Positions 22,951 through 33,919 of a DNA stretch of 64,000 nt are shown here, in pieces; positions within the stretch are counted from its first letter, which is position 1; the number at the start of each line of letters is the position of its first letter. The notes beneath the pieces were generated by a model. It saw only the letters and a list, made by a program, of their open reading frames with translations. It was not told the DNA's origin and ran no database searches. This stretch comes from Hortaea werneckii. Lineage: Eukaryota > Ascomycota > Dothideomycetes > Mycosphaerellales > Teratosphaeriaceae. The stretch is taken from positions 1 to 64,000 of the forward strand of contig JBAOKB010000155.1 in NCBI GenBank assembly GCA_037044905.1. Reading direction: 5' to 3'. The position numbers and the translations under genes were made by a program.

Positions 22951-22978
22951 AGGTGTGGTTAGGTGTGGTTAGGTGTGG
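22951..22978 (+). repeat. Three copies of a 10-base G/T-rich unit
   Basis: AGGTGTGGTT occurs twice, plus a third copy truncated after AGGTGTGG, in the 3' flank of the orphan gene. The unit looks telomere-like (TTAGG...), but three copies are too few to claim an interstitial telomere. Confidence 0.8.
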
Positions 22979-23551
22979 CAGCAGAGATCTGGGTGTATAG
23001 AATCTCTGCAAACAAATTCATTGACATTCACAGTTAGGCGTCATGGGGGCCAATGTCATTTCACGCGCCCCAATCCATCGTCGCTTTAATCGTTGACATG
23101 TGAAGGCCATCAAGCTCCGAGGTTTGGCCGGGTATGTAGGCAATCGCGAATGACGCACATGCGGAGCCTCGAATGGTCCTTCCACCACTGCAGTGCAGCT
23201 TTCGCGCGTCAACAGACAAAGACAATGATTGAGTGCCATTCACCACCACACACAACACTATTCATTAATCCCTTTCAAATCATCGGCTTGTCCTCGCCAG
23301 CTGCCTTGACACATTAAAGGCCACAATCCGCCGAACTATTGCCCGCCATCAACAAACCCCGGCGAAGTTTCTAGTGACGGTTTCATTGACACAACGTCCA
23401 AGTTACCGCCGCTTCTGCCTTTGCCATCACCCCCCAAACACACACCTCTTTGCACACAACCCCTGCATTTGCCACCGACGTGCACACTCCGACTCCCACA
23501 TCCACAGAGACACCTCCTGCAGTATTGCCGCAGCGCGGCCCCTCCATCAAC
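22979..23551. other. Intergenic region before the UBX gene
   Basis: About 570 bases holding the promoter and leader of the downstream UBX-domain gene. The last 120 bases are C/A-rich, as in many fungal leaders. An open frame starting at 23450 uses TTG and is not taken as coding upstream of 23552. Confidence 0.5.
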
Positions 23552-25183
23552 ATGGACGAGCAAATCGCAACCTTCACCGCCTTTACCTCCGCCACTCCTC
23601 AGCAAGCCCAGCAGTACCTCTCCCTCACCGACGGCAATGTCGAGCAGGCCGTCGAACTCTTCTTCAACAGCCCAGACCTGGGCAATCAACCACCAGCACA
23701 ACCCACACCGGCCGCAGGAAGAGATGACCCCATTACGATAGACGATGATGAGGACGACGTGCAGATGACCGGCAGCTCCGCGCCGCAAGGTGCGTCGTTC
23801 GAGGATGACGAGGCCATGGCGCGGCGGTTACAGGAGGAGATGTACGGCTCAGGTGGAGGTGGCGGTGGCGGCGGAGGAAGGGACGATGTGGACCCAGAGA
23901 CCGGTGTGAGGGCGCCGATGGCACGGACAACAGAGACCTTGGTCGGTCCAGCCAGTGGCGACTGGAGGGACGACCCGGAGGAGATGAACGCGGCCATCTT
24001 CGAGCAGATGCAGCGACGTCGCCAGGGCGCCGCAAGCTCCTCCCGAGCCGGCATCTTCAACCAGCGTGAGGCACCTTCTATTTGGGCGAACGAGAACGAA
24101 GATGATCCTGGTCGTCGGGCGGCTATGTCTCGTGCTACAGGTGGCGCGTCCGATACCTCTTCCAAGTCCACTCTCCTTGCACAGCTCTTCCAGCCGCCTT
24201 TCGACCTCATTTCCCGTCTTCCATTCTCCGAAGCACGTGACGAGGGCAAAGAGGAGCAGAAGTGGATCATGGTTAACGTCCAGGACCCTTCCATCTTCGA
24301 CTGTCAGGTCCTGAACCGCGACATCTGGAAGAACGCGCAGATCAAGGAGACCCTCCAAGAACACTTCATCTTCCTGCAATACAACAAGGATGACCCACGC
24401 GGGAGAGAGTACATCCAATACTACTTTGCCAACCAACGCGACATGGAAGACTACTACCCGCACATCGCCATCGTAGACCCGCGAACGGGCGAGCAGGTCA
24501 AAACCTGGTCCGGCTCCCCAGCACCTAAAGCCTCCGACTTCCTCATGGATCTGCACGAGTTCCTCGACCGCTACAGCCTCAGCTTCGAGCGCAAGAACCC
24601 CGTCCAAGCCAAACGGAAGGAGTCGAAGAAAGATGTAGGCCAGATGAGCGAGGAGGAAATGCTCGAGATGGCCATGCAGAACAGTCTGGAGAAGGGCCCC
24701 GGCCGGAAAGAAGAAGACCCCGACTCCCTCACCAAACCCACCGATAAACTCCGGCAGCAGAGCCAACCCGAAGCGATGGACACGACGGACATGGGTCCCT
24801 CCACCACCTCCTCCACCAACGGCAACACCGGCGTCGCCGCCAAGCCCGAAACCCCTTTCTCCCGCATCTCCGCCACGAACCCGCACACGGAGCCCACCTC
24901 CACGGGTCCAGAGACTACCCGCATCCAATTCCGCTACTCCGGCGGCCGCATCGTGCGGCGCTTCGCCCTCGACGACCCCGTCCGGAGGATCTTCGAATGG
25001 CTGAAAGCGTCCCCCTTTGAAGGCCAGGAGGCGAAGGATTTCGAGCTTATCTGTATGGGGACCAATCTCATCGAGAAGTTGGATGTGACGATTGCGGAGG
25101 CCGGGTTGAGGAATGGGACGGTGATGGTGGAGTTTGTCGGGGGTGAGGATGAGGGGGAGGGGGAGGGGGAGGAAGGGGCGTAA
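23552..25183 (+). CDS. UBX5: UBA-UAS-UIM-UBX protein, Cdc48/p97 adaptor
   Basis: Single exon, 543 residues. The full Ubx5/UBXN7 architecture is visible. A UBA-like domain lies at about residues 1-45 (MDEQIATFTAF, then LTDGNVEQAVELFFNS). A UAS thioredoxin-like domain lies at about 207-342 (PFDLISRLPFSEARDEGK, KWIMVNVQDPSIFDCQVLNR, PHIAIVDPRTGEQVKTW). A UIM lies near 363-380 (SEEEMLEMAMQNSLEK) and a UBX beta-grasp domain at about 455-528 (TTRIQFRYSGGRIVRRF, LICMGTNLIEKLDVTI). Such proteins bridge the Cdc48 ATPase to ubiquitylated substrates, including cullin-ligase clients. A Gly-rich linker sits near residue 107. ATG 23552 is chosen because translation begins exactly at the UBA; the longer frame starts with TTG. 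It converges with GFA1. Confidence 0.93.
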   Translation: MDEQIATFTAFTSATPQQAQQYLSLTDGNVEQAVELFFNSPDLGNQPPAQPTPAAGRDDPITIDDDEDDVQMTGSSAPQGASFEDDEAMARRLQEEMYGSGGGGGGGGGRDDVDPETGVRAPMARTTETLVGPASGDWRDDPEEMNAAIFEQMQRRRQGAASSSRAGIFNQREAPSIWANENEDDPGRRAAMSRATGGASDTSSKSTLLAQLFQPPFDLISRLPFSEARDEGKEEQKWIMVNVQDPSIFDCQVLNRDIWKNAQIKETLQEHFIFLQYNKDDPRGREYIQYYFANQRDMEDYYPHIAIVDPRTGEQVKTWSGSPAPKASDFLMDLHEFLDRYSLSFERKNPVQAKRKESKKDVGQMSEEEMLEMAMQNSLEKGPGRKEEDPDSLTKPTDKLRQQSQPEAMDTTDMGPSTTSSTNGNTGVAAKPETPFSRISATNPHTEPTSTGPETTRIQFRYSGGRIVRRFALDDPVRRIFEWLKASPFEGQEAKDFELICMGTNLIEKLDVTIAEAGLRNGTVMVEFVGGEDEGEGEGEEGA

Positions 25184-26051
25184 AGGTGGAAGGACGGGAG
25201 GGTTGGGTTTTCTCTTGTCTTTGATGATGATGATGATGTATGTGCGAAGGATGGGTGGGCTATGGGAAAGCTTGGGGGGAGGGGGGAGGGAAGGGTTCAT
25301 TGCTTCGATATCGAGAGAGAGTGGGCACGCGGGATAGAGATACTGCTTCCTCCAGAGCCCCTTCCTGGTCATTGGGGATAAGAAAGCGGAGCGAGCAATC
25401 GAAAGGTGTCACTGCATACAATACATACTTTGCGCGAGAATAGGGTGGCGATGGACCCCGAGGGAGGGTTTCGAAGATGGAACGAATGCCTGATACGCTT
25501 AGCGAGGGCATTGGGGGGGTTCAACGGCGTTCATTTCCCTTTCCATATCATGATGGCTTCCCTTTCCCTTCCTTCCGGATTTTTCTTTTCTTTTTCTCCT
25601 TTTTCTCCTTTTCTTTTTTCTTTTTTTTTTTTGGCTTCCTTTTCTCTGGCTTCCTTTGTCCTCCCCCCTTCTTCCTCTTCGCTGAAAAACTTGATACAGA
25701 ATCATGGCTTGTTTTCAGACAGACAACAAGACATGTGATATAGAGAGAAAACGGCCAACGGATCGGCGCAGCCCGACTTGTTGCCCCTTTCACGTCTGTC
25801 TCCCTCTCTCTCTCTCTCTGCTTCTCGTCCCCCCCTCCCTCGGGCATGTCTTGTGGAATGACAGTCTATCAAAAGTAAAACCCGACCCAGGAAAAGTCAC
25901 GACGTGTTTCGCGCCGCCTCGCCTGTGCACGTAAGAAATGCTGTGATTGCAAAACAAAAACCAACCCACGCGTCACGCTTTAGTATTACAAGCATAGTTT
26001 CCAAAGGCAAGGACAAAGGCAGTGAAAGTGGGATTCGAACATGGAGTAGTA

Positions 26052-26075
26052 GGGGGGGGGGGGGGGGGGGGGGGG
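26052..26075 (+). repeat. G24 homopolymer
   Basis: Run of 24 G, followed by a GTCC microsatellite. It can form G-quadruplexes, and can pair with the C36 run about 185 bases downstream. Confidence 0.95.
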
Positions 26076-26259
26076 AGTCCGTCCGTCCGTCATTATTGGG
26101 ATATGGTTTTTTTCTGTTTTCTCGCCTTTCCGAGCTTACACACATACATGGTATCCAGAGTTAAAGAAAAAGAAAAGAGGAAACAAAAAAGGCCACCGTT
26201 CCCGCATCCTTCCTCCAAGTTATCAGCGCCGGAGATGTCTTTCTTCTTTCCCCTCCCCC

Positions 26260-26260
<1 letters not shown>

Positions 26261-26296
<36 letters not shown>
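26261..26296 (+). repeat. C36 homopolymer
   Basis: Run of 36 C, i.e. G36 on the minus strand, which is the sense strand of the GFA1 3' flank. The exact length may be unreliable for sequencing reasons. Confidence 0.9.
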
Positions 26297-26298
<2 letters not shown>

Positions 26299-26554
26299 CA
26301 CGTGCAGGTTCATCAATCTCAACACAATCCAGTTGTGCTTTGCGCCCCCTGCTGCACTCTTTCTCATCTTCCCGCCCCTGAGACTATTTCTTTGCCGTGC
26401 GGGAGGGAAAAAGAAGGGGGGAAAGAAAAGGGGGAAGAAAACCTCGTGCATACCCCTCTGCCCAAAAATAAAGAGGTGCGCCTCTCTCCTCTCCCCCTTG
26501 GACGCCAGCCTACTCAGATCACTCGCGGTCTCCCATCCCGCGGCCCGTCACTTC

Positions 26555-28864
<2,310 letters not shown>

Positions 28865-29072
28865 GTTGATCGCTCAGATTTGGGAAAAGAAAAGGTCGTA
28901 AATCTTCGTTGGCTTGCAGCCGAAAGCCAGCTGTCAAGAGGAGGAGGGTGAAGGCGACGAGCGGCTTTCCCTTCAAGCTAGCGAAGGTGAGGCTCAGGGC
29001 GGGGGCGGAGATGGGAGGACAGTAGCTTGAAACAGCCGCGCACTCGGGGAGAGAAGTCAAGAGTGGTAGTGG

Positions 29073-29122
<50 letters not shown>

Positions 29123-30614
29123 GGAGTGTGATGACAATTTTGAAAGTGTAGATCAGGAGGGAAAGGTTTGAGGAAGAAGAAGAAGAAGAATAAAGGGCAC
29201 AAAGGATGTCGTCCGAGATGGCGTGGGACACGTCAATGTATACTACTTTGCGCGCGCAAACGCCAGTGCCAACGAAGCCCGCCGGAGGGTTTGGTGCCCT
29301 GGAAACCAAGAGACAGGAGCGGCGTTTCAGCCTGTCCACCCTGTGTGTGGTGCCTGACCCCCGTCGTCCAATCGGCCCCTGATCGATGCAAGCCTTTTGC
29401 CACTAATGTTCTTAATAGGTAGACCTAATTGCCGTCTAAGAAAACACGATGCCGACTCTAAATCTATACAAAGAGACATTGGGAAAGGCTTGTTGCCCCT
29501 CGCCCACGTTGCGTAGACAGTACACAGAACGGACCCTGGCGAGGGCGGGCTAGCGGCTAGACTGGTTGGTAGCGTGAGGCGTTGCTGCTCCAGAACTGCC
29601 TCGTCGGTACCTGCATGAGATCCAAGCGTTGCCACGAGCGACGTCAGATATCACTATTGATAGAACCTCGTACTGTGCTACTAAGTATGTATGTAATGTA
29701 CTTGCAAGTCCGTGAACGTACCAGTGCGCGGGTAGAGCAGAGTGCATCGCCTGCGACAATATTCGTATTGACCGACCAGAAAAGAGCTGTGGGTGCCTAG
29801 TAGTAGTACATTTCCTGAGGCGAAGTAGCGATCGGGATGCCCGGAAGTCGGCTGGGAGAACGAGATGCTGAACTCTGGTGCCGAGAGGCGCATGCAACGT
29901 GAATGCGAGACGGCACAAGACGTGCGTCTGAGGAGGGCATATGCGAGTGTTTTCAGACGGGCCAAGCGCTCTAGAAAAGTAGGACTTCTCGAAAGAGATG
30001 TGCCGCGGTGCGCCCTCAGGTCAAGCTACCTAAAAGATGAGAAGCCGTGCTCTTGGCCTGGCCACTTTTGCCCATACCGTACATGTTCACATGCAAGCTG
30101 TGCATAGAACGGACCAAAAAGGGGCATCCGATGTTCTGGTCTGAGCCGCCTGCGTATTCTAGCCTCCCAGACGGTGGGAAGGAAGACCGCCGTCGCTCCG
30201 AAAACGGCAGGCGCGCGAGCTTGAGACTGCTGCAAGCGAATCGGCAAATCGCCATCGGTCACGAGGGTCTCGCCATCAAGACTAGCGGCAACGCGCGATA
30301 TTTTGCTGCAGAGGGGGCAGTAAAATATTAATCGAAGACATGAGGTCGGCACGCATTGAAGTGACTGTCGCCGTAAGTTGAAGTAAGTTGACGCCGACAT
30401 ACCTTTCTTGATCGAGAACTCGCTTTGTATGTTTATGTGTTACTTCAAGCTATTCACTCGAATATCAAATTCACTGATCAAAGATGCGCTGCGTATCTGT
30501 CACATAAATATTCACGAATCCGTAATCTTACACCCAACATCTCAAAAATACCCAACGCTTCCACCGTCCCAAGTTCCCTTAGTCCCTCCATCCTTCTCAT
30601 ACGCAATGCACCAA
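28865..30614. other. Intergenic region, GFA1 leader/promoter and flank
   Basis: About 1.75 kb between the GFA1 start and the helicase gene end. The first 300 bases probably hold the GFA1 leader with a CAA repeat. From 29400 to 30600 nothing coding is recognised. A small GTAAGTTGA duplication occurs near 30373-30391. Confidence 0.5.
29072..29122 (-). repeat. (CAA)17 microsatellite upstream of GFA1
   Basis: Seventeen GTT units on the plus strand, hence CAA/AAC on the GFA1 sense strand, about 210-260 bases upstream of its ATG. It probably lies in the promoter or the 5' leader. A GAA repeat lies just beyond it (29175-29190). Confidence 0.95.
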
Positions 30615-33389
30615 CTACTCCCCACCACCACCACCACCACCACCATCACCACCACCATCACCACCACCAAAACACCTCCGCATAAACCCCCTCACCTCCA
30701 CATTCCCACCCGCCAGCCTCCCACCCTCCCGCAACACCCGCAAATCATCCCGACTCTCGATCCTCAAGCCCTGGAGCCCCCGCGCCCGCGACAGCGCCAC
30801 ATACACCATCTCGCGCTCGAAGCTGCGGTCCAGATTAATCAGGACCTTGTCCAGCGTCATGCCCTGGCTCTTATGGATCGTGATGGCCCATGCGGGGAGC
30901 AAGGGGATCTGTGTGCGGGACAGCAGACTATACGGCTCCTCGTCGCCGAGCGCGCTGACCTGGCACACGGGGTAGATGGTGCGGACTTTGCCGTTGTGGA
31001 AGCGCACCTGGGGGAGGTACTTGAGCTGACGGCACTCATCAGCATCAGCATCTTCCGTGCCCTCGACGGCGTCCTGTTTCCGTATCCACTCCTGCGCGCG
31101 CAGGTCGCGGTACTTGCCGCCCTCGCCGCCGGTCTTGGGCCAGTAGTCCGGCGCGTGCGCGTTCCGGCTTTGCAGCCGCCGGGGGTCGTATTTCTTGAAG
31201 CTGATGAGTTTGCCCTGCGTGCCGTTGGCGAGTCCCTGGTCGAGATCGACGTTGGCGACGAGCATGACCAGCATGCCGACTTTCATGACGAGCTCGGCGA
31301 GGTAGCGGTGGTCTTCGCAGCCGCGGAGCACGCCTGTCTCGTTGTTGCGGTAGCTTTTGGGTTTCAGGTGGGGATGTAGTCGCTCTTGCCAGTCGAATCG
31401 GTCGTGGCAGTAGAAGGTGCGCTTGGGGTGGGAGATGGCTGCTAAGCCTTTCTCGTTTTCGGCGTCGGCTTCACGGTTGGTTGGGAAGAGCTTCACGGCA
31501 TCGACGGTGTCGCTGTCATGGTCGAGTAGCAGGGCCCGTTGCTTCGCAGACGGTAGGCTGCCGGAGCGCAGGGTCCTTAGAATATCGATGAAGGCCGGGT
31601 CGCTCTGTCGATGGATCTCGGTGAGTTCGATATTGACAAAGTCGCATGCTTCCCATGCTGCGCTGCGGAAAGCCCACTGGTCGTCCTTCTGAAAGCCGTG
31701 TCGACAGTGGCTACAGTACTTCTCCCCGCGCTCGGAAAGCTCTCTACCGCAGGGATAGCATGTGGCGAATGGCAACACTGGTGGTAGCTGGCAGAAGTCG
31801 CCAGTCACGATGACTTGTATGCCGCCAAATGGAAGAGATGGGTCATGCACCGACCGTTGAGGACCAACGTGGTACTTGCCGGGATTGCCTGGGTCTTTCG
31901 AAGGCGCTCGAGCAGAGCGAGAGACTTGATCGAGCCGCTCGAACTGATGGTTCTCAAGCATACTGATCTCGTCTATCACGAGGACATCAGTCTCGTTCAG
32001 CCTCTTCCAGCGCTTCTCCGAATGAGCTTCGCTCATCAATCTTTCGATGGGCTTCTTCTTGCTGTCCGGCAGCCACCCGGCCCAGGTATAGTACGTTTCT
32101 CCGCCCACATTCAGCGCAACGATTCCGGTCGGCGCCACGATCGCCACTTCGAGACCCTTTGCTCGCAACTCCGCGACTGCGACTCCGAGCGCGGTGGACT
32201 TGCCTGTGCCAGCAGAGCCAGTGTAGAACGTGTTGCGCCCGCTAGTGATCACATCCACGAGCCTTTTCTGCTCTTCACATAAGTCTTCTCGCTTCGGCTT
32301 CGGACGTACTTCCGCCCCGACCTTTTTTATCATGTCCTCATCCACACCTGCAGTGTCTTCTTCGGTCTTCGGCCGATTGCACCTCCGCCACTCATCCCGG
32401 GCTTGCTCAGCGGCTTTCAGATCAGGTTGGCAGCATGAGCCGTTCTGGTACGTACAGGTCGCAGGACTATGATGGTAGTAATTCAGGGCATCGTCCAGCC
32501 GCTTGAAACTCAAGAACCGGTTACCGACATAGCCTTCCACTTGTGCCTGGGCGTCGCTCCATTGGAAGTAGATTCCGGGCTTGTGACCATGTCGGACAGC
32601 ATATATTTTCTTAGTTCCCGCGGGTACGTCTGATGGAGAGAGGTCCACAAGTGGTCTGAGATTCATGAAACTTTCGAGCTCAGGTGTATTCTCTCGTTTG
32701 TGAGTCAGATCCGGCGCACATTGTTGGAGACTACCGATGCCAGCAGGACTTTGGCTAGGTTCCGTATGGTGAGTCGTTATGCCCTCGGTTGCTGTATCGC
32801 GGAAATGATCGATTACAGCAGGTGTGTGACTTCCCGCCGTGTCTTCGAGTTCTTCGCCAAGCGCAGAGTGTCCATTCAGACGTTCGTGCTTGATTGGACT
32901 GCTTGCGCTAGGTCTGGGAACTTTATCGCACCCATTCGCGTCCACGGTATACAGATTGGAAAGTTCAGAGAATTGAGAAGGTCGATCATGGTCAGTAAGT
33001 CCACGGTGCTGAGAAGCGATCTTCTTGTAATAGTCTTTCAAGACTTGAGCACTATGATGCATGCCATGCTGTGCTAGCAAGTTAACAGCTGCTTCGCCCT
33101 CGTCGACTGATGTTTCGAGGCGATCCCCCTCGCCATCATTTTGTTCGCGGTTGGAAGTCACATAAGAGTCAAGAGTACCGATTCGATTCGTCTCGCAGGC
33201 ATTAGAATCGGCCCTGTGGCCAATCTTGCGGCACGCGAAGCATCTTCCCTCCTTTCGCAACCGTGCTCGCTCTTCGCGAGTTAACTGAGAGGCGCTTCGA
33301 GGCTTCCAGAAAGCGTTGACATAGGGTGTCTTTCGCGGCTTTATGTCTTCGTCGTGATCATCATCGCCCGTCCTCTTACGCTTATCCAT
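30615..33389 (-). CDS. PIF1-family helicase with RNase H1-type hybrid-binding domain
   Basis: Single exon, 924 residues. A CCHC-like knuckle near residue 50 (CFACRKIGHRADSNAC) comes first. At about 258-306 is a domain like the RNase H1 N-terminal hybrid-binding (viroplasmin) domain (KKIYAVRHGHKPGIYFQW), followed by a Cys-containing HSPATC..CCQPDLK tail. A PIF1-type SF1B helicase core follows: Walker A GSAGTGKST (about 388), Walker B VLVIDEISML (about 467), a CX2C..CX2C zinc-ribbon insert (543-566), and ITIHKSQGMTLDKVLINLDR plus YVALSRARGLQGL near 831-866. PIF1 helicases unwind 5'-3' at G-quadruplexes, R-loops and stalled forks. The C-terminus is Gly/Asp-rich, coded by a GGT/GGC repeat (about 30620-30665). 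I start at ATG 33389 (MDKRKRTGDDD); the open frame extends 24 codons further without an ATG. The BRCT gene with the same domain lies upstream on the same strand. Confidence 0.9.
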   Translation of the reverse strand: MDKRKRTGDDDHDEDIKPRKTPYVNAFWKPRSASQLTREERARLRKEGRCFACRKIGHRADSNACETNRIGTLDSYVTSNREQNDGEGDRLETSVDEGEAAVNLLAQHGMHHSAQVLKDYYKKIASQHRGLTDHDRPSQFSELSNLYTVDANGCDKVPRPSASSPIKHERLNGHSALGEELEDTAGSHTPAVIDHFRDTATEGITTHHTEPSQSPAGIGSLQQCAPDLTHKRENTPELESFMNLRPLVDLSPSDVPAGTKKIYAVRHGHKPGIYFQWSDAQAQVEGYVGNRFLSFKRLDDALNYYHHSPATCTYQNGSCCQPDLKAAEQARDEWRRCNRPKTEEDTAGVDEDMIKKVGAEVRPKPKREDLCEEQKRLVDVITSGRNTFYTGSAGTGKSTALGVAVAELRAKGLEVAIVAPTGIVALNVGGETYYTWAGWLPDSKKKPIERLMSEAHSEKRWKRLNETDVLVIDEISMLENHQFERLDQVSRSARAPSKDPGNPGKYHVGPQRSVHDPSLPFGGIQVIVTGDFCQLPPVLPFATCYPCGRELSERGEKYCSHCRHGFQKDDQWAFRSAAWEACDFVNIELTEIHRQSDPAFIDILRTLRSGSLPSAKQRALLLDHDSDTVDAVKLFPTNREADAENEKGLAAISHPKRTFYCHDRFDWQERLHPHLKPKSYRNNETGVLRGCEDHRYLAELVMKVGMLVMLVANVDLDQGLANGTQGKLISFKKYDPRRLQSRNAHAPDYWPKTGGEGGKYRDLRAQEWIRKQDAVEGTEDADADECRQLKYLPQVRFHNGKVRTIYPVCQVSALGDEEPYSLLSRTQIPLLPAWAITIHKSQGMTLDKVLINLDRSFEREMVYVALSRARGLQGLRIESRDDLRVLREGGRLAGGNVEVRGFMRRCFGGGDGGGDGGGGGGGGE

Positions 33390-33919
33390 TGTGTGAATAA
33401 AGCGTCTTTCGTCATTGCGGTTTAGCCGTCCAGGCTTAAAATGACCACAGTGTTTTGTCAAAAGTGATTAAATGCGCCCAAGACTGTATCGTAGAACAGA
33501 CTATGAGGCTGTAAAACAAGACCAAGCGCTGTGATGAAGGCAGCGCCCTTCAGAATGGGAAGTCGTGAAATGCGAGCGCGCGTTTGCTTGACGAGGACGC
33601 GAAGGCGGAATTGAACTTCACTACGGGCCGACGTCGGTTTATAGCCAGCCCCACATCTCCAACTAGCATTGATCAGATACGGTAGTTGAGAGCCTTGCCG
33701 TGGCAATTGAAAGAGAACGACAATGCGTAATGCATAATCAGTACCAATGCTTTAAGAACTATCAAATACTCGCTTAAAAAAAACAATGTTCACATATTGG
33801 GTATCCTTCCGTCACAATCCATTTCCAAACGCCGTCCTAAAACAATCCATAATCTTATGTATCGCATTAACAAACGTTCGTCCCACAGGCGAGTCCTCTT
33901 CAGCTTGGTTCCAAAGACA
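33390..33919. other. Spacer between helicase and BRCT genes
   Basis: About 530 bases between the BRCT gene stop and the helicase ATG, both on the minus strand. It presumably holds the helicase promoter. No gene is seen. Confidence 0.5.

Larger units (their letters stand above)
25184..26554. other. Low-complexity convergent intergenic region
   Basis: About 1.4 kb between the ends of UBX5 and GFA1, with no convincing gene. It contains T/C-rich tracts (about 25565-25680), a CT microsatellite near 25804-25826, GTCC repeats after 26078, and G24 and C36 homopolymers. The short open frames here are low-complexity artefacts. Confidence 0.7.

Noticed and set aside
23849..25372. Minus-strand frame of 507 codons
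   Set aside because: It is antisense to the UBX-domain protein and consists of Gly/Val/Leu-rich low-complexity sequence.
25500..25740. Phe/Ser-rich and Lys/Arg-rich small frames
   Set aside because: They are translations of TTTTCTCC-type low-complexity DNA between convergent genes.
26025..26045. GGATTCGAAC resembling a tRNA T-arm
   Set aside because: No complementary T-stem, anticodon arm or acceptor stem can be built on either strand.
32500..32620. Viroplasmin-like domain as a caulimovirus insertion
   Set aside because: The same fold is the normal N-terminal domain of cellular RNase H1; no other viral gene is nearby, and both copies are embedded in cellular proteins.
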